A stretch of 64,000 nucleotides of DNA. Source: Saccharopolyspora sp. SCSIO 74807 (GTDB lineage: Bacteria > Actinomycetota > Actinomycetes > Mycobacteriales > Pseudonocardiaceae). The stretch is from positions 1,242,501 to 1,306,500 of the forward strand of contig NZ_CP146100.1 of assembly GCF_037023755.1 (NCBI RefSeq), read 5' to 3'. The notes under the pieces were generated by a model. It did not search any database. It worked only from the letters and a program-made list of their open reading frames with translations, and was not told where the DNA came from. Both the position numbers and the translations under genes were made by a program. Of the stretch, positions 9,570-20,112 are shown one piece after another. The number at the start of each line of letters is the position of its first letter. Within the stretch, counting starts at the first letter, position 1.

Positions 9570-10466
9570 TCAGCCGCTGCTGTCGAGGAGTCCGGCCGCG
9601 CGCACCCGTTCGGCGTCTTCGCGGTACTTCAGCACCGCGCCGAGCGTCACCGCCGCGGCCTCCGGCCCGAGCTCGCCGTTGCCCAGGGCCAGCAGCGCCT
9701 GCGCCCAGTCCAGCGCCTCGGCCACGCCCGGTGGCTTGAGCAGTTCCAGCTCCCGCATCCGCCGGACCGCCGAGGCCACCTGCTCGGCCAGCCGCTCGTC
9801 CAGCCCGGGCAGCCGGCGGCGCAGGATCGCGACCTCCCGTTCCACATCCGGGTGGTCGAGCCAGTGGTAGAGGCAGCGGCGCTTGAGCGCGTCGTGCACC
9901 TCGCGGGTGCGGTTCGAGGTGAGCAGCACGACCGGCGGCACGGTCGCCCGCACCTCGCCGTACTCCGGGATGCTCACCGCGTACTCGGACAGCACCTCCA
10001 GCAGGAACGCCTCGAACTCGTCGTCGGCGCGGTCGATCTCGTCGACCAGCAGCACGCACGGCGACTCCCGCAGCGCCCGCAGCAGCGGCCGGGACAGCAG
10101 GAAGCGCTGGGTGTAGAGGGAGGACTCCGCCGACTCCGGATCCAGCGAGCCGCCGGAAGCCGCCTCCAGCGTGCGCAGATGCAGCAGCTGGCGCGGGAAG
10201 TCCCAGTCGTAGAGCGCCTGCGCGGCGTCGATGCCCTCGTGGCACTGCAACCGGATCAGCTCCACGCCCAGCGCGCTCGCCAGCGCCTGCGCCAGCGCGG
10301 TCTTGCCGGTACCGGGCTCGCCCTCGCACAGCAGCGGGCGGCGCATCTTCAGCGCCAGGAACGCGGCCGTGGCGATGCCCTCATCGGGCAGGTAGCCCGT
10401 CCCGTCCAACGCCGCGGCCACCTCGGCCGGCGAGCCCACGTCCAGCGCCTCATCGTCGTCCGCCAT
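9570..10466 (-). CDS. MoxR-type AAA+ ATPase, CoxD-like
   Basis: A 298-residue AAA+ ATPase with Walker A GEPGTGKT near residue 50, Walker B LLVDEIDRAD near residue 130 and sensor VVLLTSNRT near residue 175. MoxR/CoxD ATPases act with VWA partners as metal-centre chaperones, and the VWA gene lies 108 bp downstream. The ATG at 10466 begins MADDDEALDV; no strong ribosome site is visible. The frame is open upstream to 11273, but that part is antisense to two other genes and is left out. All catalytic motifs are intact. Confidence 0.85.
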   Translation of the reverse strand: MADDDEALDVGSPAEVAAALDGTGYLPDEGIATAAFLALKMRRPLLCEGEPGTGKTALAQALASALGVELIRLQCHEGIDAAQALYDWDFPRQLLHLRTLEAASGGSLDPESAESSLYTQRFLLSRPLLRALRESPCVLLVDEIDRADDEFEAFLLEVLSEYAVSIPEYGEVRATVPPVVLLTSNRTREVHDALKRRCLYHWLDHPDVEREVAILRRRLPGLDERLAEQVASAVRRMRELELLKPPGVAEALDWAQALLALGNGELGPEAAAVTLGAVLKYREDAERVRAAGLLDSSG

Positions 10467-10544
10467 GCCGCGAGCGTATGCGAGCGCACCAGCCCCGTGG
10501 TGATCACGCCGGGCCGTGCGATGATCCTTCGCGGAGGTGCGGGC

Positions 10545-11102
10545 ATGAGCCGGTTCGACGGGTTCCCGGGGCACATCGAGCGCTACGCCGGGAGGGTCCG
10601 GGGCGCGGACAGCAGGGAAACCGGCGGCAGGGACCGCGGCTACCACCTCGTCTACTGCGACGGCCACGACGGCTCGCACGTGACCGTGCTGACCAGCGGC
10701 CTGCGCGAGCACACCGCGGGCGCGCCGCTGCCGCAGGAGTTGCTGTGCACCGTGCACGCCGCCCAGGAACTGCACGGCAAGCACCTGACCGGAGTGATCG
10801 CGGAACTGCTCACCGAATCGGCCAGCCGCGTCGGCTACGGCGCGCTGATCATGAACGATCGCGCGCTGCTGCCGGAAACGGAGATCGCCGGGGCGCTGGC
10901 AGCTCCGCACCCATACTTCGCCGACGAGTTCGACGTGCTGCTCGACGGGGACGGCAGGCCGGTGCTGCAGCTGATCACGCTGCTGCCGATCACGCGCGGC
11001 GAAGCGCAGCTGGTGTCCCGCTACGGCAAGGACGTGCTCTACGACCGGTGGGAGCAGAACGGCACCGACCTCACCGACGTGCGCCGCCGCTCCGTCGGCT
11101 GA
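10545..11102 (+). CDS. Suppressor-of-fused (SUFU) domain protein
   Basis: A 185-residue cytosolic protein that resembles the bacterial SUFU domain family, with the segment YFADEFDVLLDGDGRPVLQL and a later LPITRGEAQLVS stretch. Many bacterial SUFU proteins are toxin-immunity proteins or of unknown role. The start at 10545 has GGAGG seven bases upstream. It is transcribed away from the CoxD-like gene and shares a divergent promoter region of about 80 bp. No toxin gene is visible beside it, so a role as immunity protein is not supported here. Confidence 0.65.
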   Translation: MSRFDGFPGHIERYAGRVRGADSRETGGRDRGYHLVYCDGHDGSHVTVLTSGLREHTAGAPLPQELLCTVHAAQELHGKHLTGVIAELLTESASRVGYGALIMNDRALLPETEIAGALAAPHPYFADEFDVLLDGDGRPVLQLITLLPITRGEAQLVSRYGKDVLYDRWEQNGTDLTDVRRRSVG

Positions 11103-11223
11103 CTCCCGCAGTTCGCCACGGCTCGAACCCCGGGGTGTCCCCCACCCCGCGGCCGAAGGGTCAGGGAGCGATCCGGGGCACGCCCGGAGGTTCCGCGGAC
11201 TCCCGCGGAGCAGAGTCGGCGGC

Positions 11224-11466
11224 ATGACCGAAAACGTGCACATCGCAGCGCCCACCGCACCGGAGAGCAGCACCGGATCCGGCGGCTACCGCCGGTTCAC
11301 CCGCAGCCGCAACGGCATGGTCGCCGGAGTGTGCGCCGGGGCGGCCGAGTACTTCGGCATCGACCCGACGCTGATCCGCGTGCTGCTGCTGGCCGCAACG
11401 ATCCTCGGCTTCGGCACCGGGATCGTGCTCTACCTCGCCGCCTGGCTGCTGGCTCCGCAGGAGTGA
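11224..11466 (+). CDS. PspC-domain membrane protein
   Basis: An 80-residue protein. After a polar N-terminus it has the PspC pattern RSRNGMVAGVCAGAAEYFGI and one hydrophobic helix (VLLLAATILGFGTGIVLYLA) ending in WLLAPQE. PspC proteins sense or buffer membrane stress. It ends seven bases before the end of the convergent GH84 gene. The upstream 120 bp contains the palindrome CCGCGG-ACTC-CCGCGG, but no clear promoter can be assigned. Confidence 0.85.
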   Translation: MTENVHIAAPTAPESSTGSGGYRRFTRSRNGMVAGVCAGAAEYFGIDPTLIRVLLLAATILGFGTGIVLYLAAWLLAPQE

Positions 11467-11473
11467 TCCGCGG

Positions 11474-13492
11474 TCACTTCAGCCGCGGCGCCTGCCGGAC
11501 GAAGGTGTCCAGCACCCCGTCGGCGAGCTTCACCGGCCCCGGCGTGCGCGGCTCGCCCGGCACCGTCCGCACCTGCTCGGCCCGGTCGGCCTGCGCACCG
11601 GCGGCGGCGAACCGCTCACCGGCCACCGCCTCGTTGCCGTCCGCCCGCGCCTGCAAACCGTCCACAGTGGTCACGAACGCGTCGCCCCACAGGTCGGCGG
11701 CCTGCAACCACGGCTCCGAGTCGGACACGAAGTCCTGCGGCGCCCCGGACCTGATCCGCTCCGGGGCCTGCGCGACCTGCTGCGCGTAGTCGCGCAGCTC
11801 GGCCAGCGCCGCCTGGTTGTCCCCGCTGCCCCACGTGGCGCGGAACTCGTCGATGCGCCTGGCCAGCTCCGGTGCCGGTGGCTGCCACGGCTTGCCGCTG
11901 GCCAGCGGCGACATGTTGTTCAGGTCGAAGAACACCAGCAGCGCCCGCACCAGGTCCGGGTTCGCCGCCGAGTCCGGCCGCAGCGCCGCGGCCGGATCCG
12001 TCGCCAGGTAGCGCGCCGCCGCGCGATGCGCCCGCTGCGGGTCGAAGTCGTCGTCGTTCCAGGCGAAGTCCGCAGCGCCGGTCTCGACGACCTTGCTGGC
12101 CGCGGCCTGGTTCATCGGGTTCACCGCATCGCCGACGAGGTGCTGGCTCAGCCCCGGCTCGCGCCGGTCGTACGGCCCGAGCAGCAGCCTGCCCTGAGCC
12201 TTCTTGAAATCGTTGACCGGGTAGTTGTCCCACAGGTACACCTTGCGGCCCCAGAGCTGCGCGGCCTGCTCGGCGTCGGAGACGGTGATCTGCTTGGGGA
12301 TCACGCCGTCGCCGGTCCACATCAGCACCACGCGCGGGTCGAGCCCCTCGCTCAGCGCCGTCTTGTAAGGCGACTCGTCCAGGTCGGAGTACTCCGTCGG
12401 CACGGTCTGCACCGGGCGCGCGCCGGGATGGGTGTCGATGAACTCCCGCTGCACCCGGTTGAGCAGATCCTTCTGCGCCCGGCCGGCGGCGGCCTCGTTC
12501 GGCGGGCCGTAGCGCGCCTGGTCCTGCCCGCAGTTCCAGCGGGTGTAGGAGATGTCGTCGAACGGCACCGAGAAGTCCCGCACCCCGGAGTCGTACATGG
12601 TCTGCAGCTTGTCCTGCAGCGCCTGGAAGTCCGCCGGGTCGCTGAAGCAGATCGAGTTCCCCGGCGAGAGCGCGAACGTGAAGTTCACGTGGTGCGCGCC
12701 CGCCTGCCCGATCAGCTCCCGCACCTGCGCGAGCTTGTCCGGCGGGTACGGCTCGCGCCAGCGCTCCCGGTGGAACGGGTCGTCCTTCGGCGCGTAGATG
12801 TAGGTGTTGAACTTGACGTCGCCGTAGAAGGCCAGCTGGTCCATCCGCTCGGCGTGCGTCCACGGGGTGCCGTAGAAGCCCTCGATCGAACCGCGCAGCG
12901 GCATGTTCGGCTGGTCCACCACGCCGACCCCGGCGATCCGGCCCGGCGAGGTGAGTTGCCGCATCGTCTGCACCGCGTAGTAGGCGCCTGCGGGATCGGA
13001 CGCGCCGAGGATCACCGAGTCCTTGCCGCCGGACGCGGCGAACACGTAGCCCTCGGCGGGCAGCGGCGACGGCGAACCCCAGTAATTGTCCTGCAAGCCC
13101 TTCGTCACGCCGGGCGAGCTCCGGTCGCCGATGCGCACCCGCAGCGTGGCGTCCTGCACCGGCGGCCCCGGCGGCCGCACCACGACCTCGGAGGCCCCGG
13201 CCGAGCGCAGCACGTTCTCGGCCAAGTCCCGGGTCTGCCGGTCGACCAGCGGGTCCAGCACCAGCTCGACCTTGCCGCGCACCGCGACGTCGTCACCGAG
13301 CCGTTCCATCTTCTGCGGCTGCGGCACCACCTGCGGAACGCCTTCGGCCGGGAAGGAGTCCGGCCCGGAGACCTCTTCGTTCCCGGGCGGTGCCTGCTCC
13401 GGCGGGGCACCGGCGGTGCAGCCCGCGGCGAGCATCGCCGCGCTGATCAGTGCGGCCACCGGACCGGCGAGCCGGCGCAACGGAAAGGACAT
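11474..13492 (-). CDS. GH84 beta-N-acetylglucosaminidase lipoprotein
   Basis: A 672-residue secreted lipoprotein. The signal peptide ends in the lipobox LAAGC near residue 25. Residues about 50-175 resemble the GH20b-type domain found before GH84 catalytic modules. The catalytic domain starts with RGSIEGFYGTPW and contains the Asp-Asp pair in VPFDDISYTRWN that defines GH84 substrate-assisted catalysis. The enzyme should release GlcNAc from glycoconjugates, mucin or chitin fragments outside the membrane, feeding the GlcNAc kinase encoded at 45.6 kb. ATG 13492 follows AGGAGG. Confidence 0.87.
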   Translation of the reverse strand: MSFPLRRLAGPVAALISAAMLAAGCTAGAPPEQAPPGNEEVSGPDSFPAEGVPQVVPQPQKMERLGDDVAVRGKVELVLDPLVDRQTRDLAENVLRSAGASEVVVRPPGPPVQDATLRVRIGDRSSPGVTKGLQDNYWGSPSPLPAEGYVFAASGGKDSVILGASDPAGAYYAVQTMRQLTSPGRIAGVGVVDQPNMPLRGSIEGFYGTPWTHAERMDQLAFYGDVKFNTYIYAPKDDPFHRERWREPYPPDKLAQVRELIGQAGAHHVNFTFALSPGNSICFSDPADFQALQDKLQTMYDSGVRDFSVPFDDISYTRWNCGQDQARYGPPNEAAAGRAQKDLLNRVQREFIDTHPGARPVQTVPTEYSDLDESPYKTALSEGLDPRVVLMWTGDGVIPKQITVSDAEQAAQLWGRKVYLWDNYPVNDFKKAQGRLLLGPYDRREPGLSQHLVGDAVNPMNQAAASKVVETGAADFAWNDDDFDPQRAHRAAARYLATDPAAALRPDSAANPDLVRALLVFFDLNNMSPLASGKPWQPPAPELARRIDEFRATWGSGDNQAALAELRDYAQQVAQAPERIRSGAPQDFVSDSEPWLQAADLWGDAFVTTVDGLQARADGNEAVAGERFAAAGAQADRAEQVRTVPGEPRTPGPVKLADGVLDTFVRQAPRLK

Positions 13493-13801
13493 GCCGTCCG
13501 AACCTCCTTCGACCTGGCACGTGCGGATACCAGGAGATCACATCCCGGTCCGGGCGGCCGCGGGCTGACGCGGTCCCGCCACGATCATCGCCGGGCCGCT
13601 GCCCGCCACCACCGGGCGGCGGCACCGAACGCCCAGCACAACGTACCCAGCGCAGCGCCCCGCGACGCGACACGCACGGGCCTACGGAACCGGCCGGAAA
13701 GGGGCCGGACACGACGAAGGGCCGCTCCCCGAACGGGAACGGCCCTCCTCGCGTGCGGTGCGGGCGTCAGCGCGGACGCTGCCGCCCGGGCACGGCGGTC
13801 G
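13493..13801. other. Intergenic region between GH84 gene and groEL
   Basis: This 309-bp gap holds the ribosome site of the GH84 gene and the groEL terminator. No coding sequence is supported in it. A promoter for the GH84 gene must lie here but was not located. Confidence 0.6.
13719..13745 (-). terminator. groEL terminator hairpin
   Basis: GGGCCG-C-TCCC pairs with GGGA-A-CGGCCC around a five-base loop, 57 bases past the groEL stop. There is no clear U-tract, as is common in actinobacteria. Confidence 0.7.
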
Positions 13802-15654
<1,853 letters not shown>

Positions 15655-15737
15655 CCGCTCGCCCGCTCCGCTCCGGCGCAGACCGCTTTTCGCCCGATCG
15701 AGCGGGCGCATCGGGTTCGCCCAGGTGATCAGGCCGT

Positions 15738-17126
15738 TCAGCCGCCGACCGTGGGGACCTCGGTGGGCAGTTCGGTGCTGTTGTACGACGAGGACGGCGG
15801 TGAACCGCCGGACGGGCCGCCGCCGGAACCGCCCGACGAGACCGCCATCGCGATGAACAGGACCGCGAGCACGACAACAGCCACCGCGATCAGCAGCGGC
15901 ACCAGCCACTTCGCCGTGCCGCCGGTCCGCTTGGCCGCGAACGGCGAGCCCTGCGCGGGCATCGGCGGCCGCAGCCGGACCGGTTCGCCGCCCGGCGGCT
16001 GGGTTCCCGGCGGCCGGGCACCGGGAGGTCGGACGCCCGGAGGCTGCGGCTGGGCACCGGGATGCTGGGCACCCGGCGGCTGCACACCCGGAGGGCTCAC
16101 CGGAGGCTGCGAGCCCGGAGGCTGCCCGCCCGGATGCCGACCGCCCTGCTGCGGGTAGGACGGCCCGAACGGCCCGGGAGCCACCGGCGGTGCCGAACCC
16201 GGTCCGCCCTGGTTCGGCACCGGGCCGGGTTGCGCGGGCTGCGGACCGGAAGGCGGCCCGACCGCGGGCATGGTGCGCTTCGTGCGCGCATCCCCGGACT
16301 GCGCCAGCACTTCCTTCGCGGCCGCCATCAGCTTCCGGCAGTCGTCGTAGCGCTGGTCCGGCTTCTTCGACATGCCGTTGCGCAGCACGGCGTCGATCCC
16401 CGCCGGCAGCGACAGCAGCGCCGTCGCGGACGGCGGCTCGGCGTTCAAGTGACCCTGGATGACCTCCTGCACGTCGCCCTGGAAGGGCGGGCGGCCGGTC
16501 AGGCAGGCGAACAGCATGCAGCACAGCGCGTAGAGATCGGTGCGTCCGTCGACCGGCTCGCCGCGCAGGTGCTCCGGCGCGGCGTAGGTCGGCGAACCGA
16601 GGAAGTCGCCGGAGCTGGTGCGGTGCCCGGTAGCGCCGCGGCGGGTCAGCCCGAAATCCGCGAGGTACACGTGCTCGCCCGCGGACTCCCGCGAGGTCAC
16701 CAGCACGTTCGCCGGTTTGAGGTCCAGGTGCACCAGCCCGCGCTCGTGCAGCATGTCCAGCGCCTCGGCTACCTGGCTGAGCAGTTCCACCGCGCGGTAC
16801 GGCGAGATCGGGCCGTCCTTGATCAGGCTGGCCAGGTCGGACCCGTCGACCAGCCGCATCGCGATGTAGAGCATCCCGTCGATCTCGCCGAAGTCGTACA
16901 GCGGCACGACGTTCGCGTGGTCGATGGCGGAGGTGTTGCGGGCCTCGTCGACGAACCGCTCGCGGAACTCGGCATCACCGGTGATGTGCTCGCCCATGAC
17001 CTTGAGCGCGACCTTGCGGCCCAGGCGGGTATCGGTGGCGCGGTAGAGCACGCTCATCCCGCCGCGGCCCAGCACCCCGTCGATCTTGAAGTGGCCGAGG
17101 CGGCGTCCGGTGAGGTCTTCCGACAC
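15738..17126 (-). CDS. Membrane Ser/Thr protein kinase (PknB-like, non-RD)
   Basis: A 462-residue kinase. Residues 12 to about 275 form the kinase domain: glycine loop GRGGMSVLY, the ATP-binding Lys in VALKVMGE, DFG in LADFGLTRRG. The catalytic loop is HLDLKPAN, with Leu in place of Arg of the usual HRD, making it a non-RD kinase. A long Pro/Gly/Gln-rich linker follows (about residues 290-395), then one transmembrane helix and a short Ser/Pro-rich outer tail without a PASTA domain. It starts with GTG 17126. The role is probably signalling at the membrane; targets are unknown. Downstream is groEL in the same direction, but that has its own promoter. Confidence 0.88.
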   Translation of the reverse strand: MSEDLTGRRLGHFKIDGVLGRGGMSVLYRATDTRLGRKVALKVMGEHITGDAEFRERFVDEARNTSAIDHANVVPLYDFGEIDGMLYIAMRLVDGSDLASLIKDGPISPYRAVELLSQVAEALDMLHERGLVHLDLKPANVLVTSRESAGEHVYLADFGLTRRGATGHRTSSGDFLGSPTYAAPEHLRGEPVDGRTDLYALCCMLFACLTGRPPFQGDVQEVIQGHLNAEPPSATALLSLPAGIDAVLRNGMSKKPDQRYDDCRKLMAAAKEVLAQSGDARTKRTMPAVGPPSGPQPAQPGPVPNQGGPGSAPPVAPGPFGPSYPQQGGRHPGGQPPGSQPPVSPPGVQPPGAQHPGAQPQPPGVRPPGARPPGTQPPGGEPVRLRPPMPAQGSPFAAKRTGGTAKWLVPLLIAVAVVVLAVLFIAMAVSSGGSGGGPSGGSPPSSSYNSTELPTEVPTVGG

Positions 17127-17189
17127 GCGGGGGAGCCTAACGGTCGGCGATCAGCGACGTCTGCGGGTTCCGGGAGCGCGTCGTCGGAT

Positions 17190-17232
17190 CGGCCCAGCAA
17201 ACCGGCCCAGCAGCAAACCGGCCCAGCGGACC
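17190..17232. repeat. Short direct repeat, three copies
   Basis: Three copies of CGGCCCAGC followed by CAAAC- or GGAC-type ends, spaced 13 to 16 bases, lie between the kinase start and the cold-shock gene terminator. Confidence 0.6.
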
Positions 17233-17317
17233 AGATCTGGACGGGACCGGCGGCGAATCGAGCACCGGATGCGCGGGCACCGAATCGCGGGCGGCGCGAA
17301 TTCGCCGGACAGCACGC

Positions 17318-17344
17318 GGCCCGGCCCCGATCCGGAGCCGGGCC
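17318..17344 (-). terminator. Cold-shock gene terminator
   Basis: GGCCCGGC pairs with GCCGGGCC around an 11-base loop, starting 14 bases after the stop of the cold-shock gene. Confidence 0.65.
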
Positions 17345-17357
17345 CGCAGTGCGCGCC

Positions 17358-17561
17358 TCAGACCTTGCGGACGCCGTCCGCCTGGGTTCGGCCGTCGCGC
17401 CCCGGTTTCACCTCGAATTCGACCCGGTCGCCTTCCGAAAGGGTGCGGAAACCGGACATGTTGATCGAGGTGTAGTGCACGAACACATCGGAACCACCGT
17501 CGGTGGCGATGAAGCCGTAGCCCTTTTCCGAGTTGAACCATTTGACCGTGCCGACCGCCAC
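17358..17561 (-). CDS. Cold-shock domain protein (CspA family)
   Basis: A 67-residue single cold-shock domain. The RNA-binding motifs are intact: [12 protein letters not shown] (RNP1) and DVFVHYTSI (RNP2). It binds single-stranded RNA or DNA and melts structure in mRNA. GTG 17561 follows AGGAGGACGCC. About 180 bases upstream, two adjacent copies of CATCGGATA (17722-17739) may mark a promoter element. Confidence 0.93.
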   Translation of the reverse strand: MAVGTVKWFNSEKGYGFIATDGGSDVFVHYTSINMSGFRTLSEGDRVEFEVKPGRDGRTQADGVRKV

Positions 17562-17868
17562 GGCGTCCTCCTAGTGGAAACAATGATGCACGGCGCTCCC
17601 GAAAGCGCCGCTGGAGCAGGGGTCACGCTACCCGAGAAGGCGCGATTCGTCCGCCGTTCACCATTGCGACTTTTCCGCGAAATGCTGGGCCGAACGGGTG
17701 TATTTATGCAGCACGCACCGTCATCGGATACATCGGATAAACCTTTCCCGCGGACCACCGCCGCGGCATATTCCGCCGAACGGAGATTCTCGAGACGGAC
17801 GAACACCGGCCGTGCAGCACCGCGCAATGCGCGAAACGGTGATCATTTGCAGCACCGCATTCGAGCGG
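17562..17868. other. AT-richer leader/promoter region of the cold-shock gene
   Basis: This 307-bp region has more A and T than its neighbours and no supported gene. It contains the tandem 9-mer CATCGGATA at 17722-17739, with CATAAAT on the minus strand just downstream as a possible -10 element. A long 5' untranslated leader is usual for csp genes and would fit. Confidence 0.45.
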
Positions 17869-18546
17869 TCAGGAACGGCCCGCGGAACCCTGCGCCTGCA
17901 ACCAGGACGCCAGACCGCGGGGATCCCGCGTCTGCACCAGCACCTGTCCCGGGCCGGCGAAATCGAACACCAGCCCCTCCCCGGTGCGCATCGACTGCGG
18001 CACGCCCTGACCGGCCTGGCGCAACCGGGTCTGCACCGCATCCGCGTAGGCCACCACGTGCCCCGGATCGACGGTGACGAACTCACCGGGCTGCAAGGTC
18101 ATCACGTCCAACGCGCCGTAGCAGGCCAGCACCACCGGACCCGGCCCGCTGACGTGGCTGAGGAATCCGGGCTCACCGCCGAAGAGGTTGTTGAACCCGG
18201 GCCACTGGTCGTCGCTGTGCGTCGTCCCGCCGGAGGCGAGCCAGGCACCGCGCGCGACGCACCAGCCGCGCCCGTCCAGCTCGAGCACGTTGAGGTCGCC
18301 GGGCAACGGCCCCGCCACGTCGACCCAACCGCCCTGCTGCCCGGCCGTGCAGGTGGTCACCGCCGCGTCGCCGCCGAACGCTCCCCTGGTCAGCGACTTG
18401 AGCAGGCCGCCACCGGTGCGCGCTTCGACCACGACGCCGTAGCTGGTGGCCAGCATCGAACCGGCCGCGATCCGGACCGGCTCGCCGGGCGCGAGCAGCA
18501 GCCTGGCGACCCCGAACGACGGCGTGTGACGGGTTCGTACCTGCAC
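17869..18546 (-). CDS. AIM24 family protein
   Basis: A 225-residue protein of the AIM24/TIGR00266 beta-rich family, with SMLATSYGVVVEARTGGGLL near residue 30, a central DLNVLELDGRGWCVARGAWL stretch, and the C-terminal DFAGPGQVLVQTRDPRGLASW. Bacterial members are of unknown function; the yeast homologue supports mitochondrial membrane organisation. GTG 18546 is the start because GGAGG lies seven bases upstream; the ATG two bases before it is out of frame. The divergent gene moeA starts about 320 bp away across a tandem array. Confidence 0.85.
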   Translation of the reverse strand: MQVRTRHTPSFGVARLLLAPGEPVRIAAGSMLATSYGVVVEARTGGGLLKSLTRGAFGGDAAVTTCTAGQQGGWVDVAGPLPGDLNVLELDGRGWCVARGAWLASGGTTHSDDQWPGFNNLFGGEPGFLSHVSGPGPVVLACYGALDVMTLQPGEFVTVDPGHVVAYADAVQTRLRQAGQGVPQSMRTGEGLVFDFAGPGQVLVQTRDPRGLASWLQAQGSAGRS

Positions 18547-18587
18547 ATGCCCTCCTCCGGTCGCCGCGCGGTCGGAGGCAGTTTGCC

Positions 18588-18705
18588 ATGAGGGCGCCCA
18601 GCGCCGGTCGCCTATAAGGACACCAAGCGCCGGTCGCCTACGAGGACGCCCAACGCCGGTTTCCAATGAGGACACCCGGCGCCGGTCGCCGATGCGGACG
18701 CGCCG
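18588..18705. repeat. 26-bp tandem repeat, about 4.5 copies
   Basis: Units start at 18588, 18614, 18640, 18666 and 18692, exactly 26 bp apart. Each reads roughly ATGAGGAC, then GCCC, then AGCGCCGGTCGCC. The array lies in the 318-bp gap (18547-18864) between the divergent AIM24 gene and moeA, where their promoters should be. One copy carries TATAAGGA, which resembles a -10 element. The units are contiguous, so it is not a CRISPR array. Confidence 0.9.
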
Positions 18706-18864
18706 TTGCTACGCAACGGCCACAGCACCGAGCCGACGATCGCCCGAAGCGGAAGCGAAACGCGCACGAACCATCACCCACCGAAGCGGCGCGATCCACC
18801 GCGGCCCCGGAGCCCAGCGGCGCAAGTCGCTTTTGGCACGCCGGTGGCGACAGCGCGGCACCCC

Positions 18865-20112
18865 ATGACCGATGATCGGGGCGTGCCCCAAGCAACTGGA
18901 CCATCCGGGTTGACCCCGGTGCCCGAACACCAGGCGCGGATCGCCACCCTGCTGCCCCCGGCCCGCGCCGAGTCCCGCCCGCTGGCGGACTGCCTGGACC
19001 TGGCGCTGGCCGAAGACCTGGTGGCGGCGATCCCGCTGCCACCGTTCGACAACTCCGCGATGGACGGTTACGCGGTCCGCTCGGTGGACGTGGCCGAAGC
19101 GGGCCCGGACGACCCGGTGACGCTGCCGGTCAGCGAGGACGTCCCGGCAGGCCGGATCGACAGCCCGCCGCTGCAGCCCGGCACCGCGCACCGGATCATG
19201 ACCGGCGCGCAGATGCCCGCGGGAGCGGACGCGGTCGTACCGGTGGAACGCACCGACGCCGGGACCTCCGAGGTGCGCCTGCACGCTTCCGTGCAACCCG
19301 GTGCGCACCTGCGCCGAGCCGGGGAGGACGTGCAGGTCGGCACGGCGGTGCTCCACGCCGGAGTGTCCCTGGGCCCGGCGCAGCTCGGCATCGCCGCGGC
19401 CGTCGGCGCCGCGCGGCTGCCGGTGCGGCGGCCGGTGCGGGTCCTGGTGCTGTCCACCGGTTCGGAACTCGTGGAACCGGGTTCGCCGCTGCGCGCCGGG
19501 CAGATCTACGAGTCCAACGGGCTGATGCTGGCCGCTGCGGTGCGCGAGGCCGGCGGCGAGGCGCAGCTGCTGCGGTTCGTGCCCGACGACGTGGAGTCGT
19601 TCCACGCCGCGCTGCAGCCGCACCTGGAGACCACCGACCTGATCCTCACCTCCGGCGGGGTCAGCGCCGGGGCGTACGAGGTGGTCAAGGACGCGCTGGC
19701 GGGCAACGGCGTGGAGTTCACCAAGGTCGCGATGCAGCCGGGGATGCCGCAGGGCTGCGGGCGCTACCGGGACGGTCCCGCGGTGGTGACGCTGCCCGGC
19801 AACCCGGTCAGCTCCATGGTGTCGTTCGAGATCTTCGTGCGCCCGGCGCTGCGTTCGGCGGCCGGGCACCACCGCAACCAGCGGCCGACGAGGCAGGCCG
19901 TGCTGACCGAGCCGCTGGAGAAGACCTCGGCGGGCAGGCGGCAGTACCGCAGAGCGGTGTTCGACCCGGCGACCGCGACGGTGACCCCGCACGGCGGACC
20001 CGGCTCGCACCTGCTCTCCGCGATGGCCGGGGCGAACAGCCTGCTCGAGGTGCCGGAGGAGACGACTTCGCTACCCGCGGGCGCGACCGTGGACGTGATC
20101 TTGATGGAGTGA
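18865..20112 (+). CDS. moeA: Molybdopterin molybdotransferase MoeA
   Basis: A 415-residue enzyme that inserts molybdate into adenylylated molybdopterin, the last step of cofactor synthesis. It has the family segments LPPFDNSAMDGYAVR near residue 60, the central fold with RVLVLSTGSELV and YESNGLML, TSGGVSAG, and VTLPGNPVSSMVSF. ATG 18865 is the likely start; GTG 18883 is in frame but has no better ribosome site. The stop overlaps the next gene by four bases. It is the only cofactor-synthesis gene here and may serve the hydroxylase at 3-7 kb. Confidence 0.92.
   Translation: MTDDRGVPQATGPSGLTPVPEHQARIATLLPPARAESRPLADCLDLALAEDLVAAIPLPPFDNSAMDGYAVRSVDVAEAGPDDPVTLPVSEDVPAGRIDSPPLQPGTAHRIMTGAQMPAGADAVVPVERTDAGTSEVRLHASVQPGAHLRRAGEDVQVGTAVLHAGVSLGPAQLGIAAAVGAARLPVRRPVRVLVLSTGSELVEPGSPLRAGQIYESNGLMLAAAVREAGGEAQLLRFVPDDVESFHAALQPHLETTDLILTSGGVSAGAYEVVKDALAGNGVEFTKVAMQPGMPQGCGRYRDGPAVVTLPGNPVSSMVSFEIFVRPALRSAAGHHRNQRPTRQAVLTEPLEKTSAGRRQYRRAVFDPATATVTPHGGPGSHLLSAMAGANSLLEVPEETTSLPAGATVDVILME

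Noticed and set aside
10545..11102. SUFU protein as an immunity gene of a toxin system.
   Set aside because: No toxin gene is adjacent; the neighbours are a maturation ATPase and a PspC protein.
15691..15708. Hairpin CGCCCG/CGGGCG as the kinase gene terminator.
   Set aside because: The arms are only six bases and the run of T is on the wrong side for the minus strand.
18588..18705. 26-bp repeats considered as a CRISPR array.
   Set aside because: The copies are directly adjacent with no spacers, and no cas gene is present.
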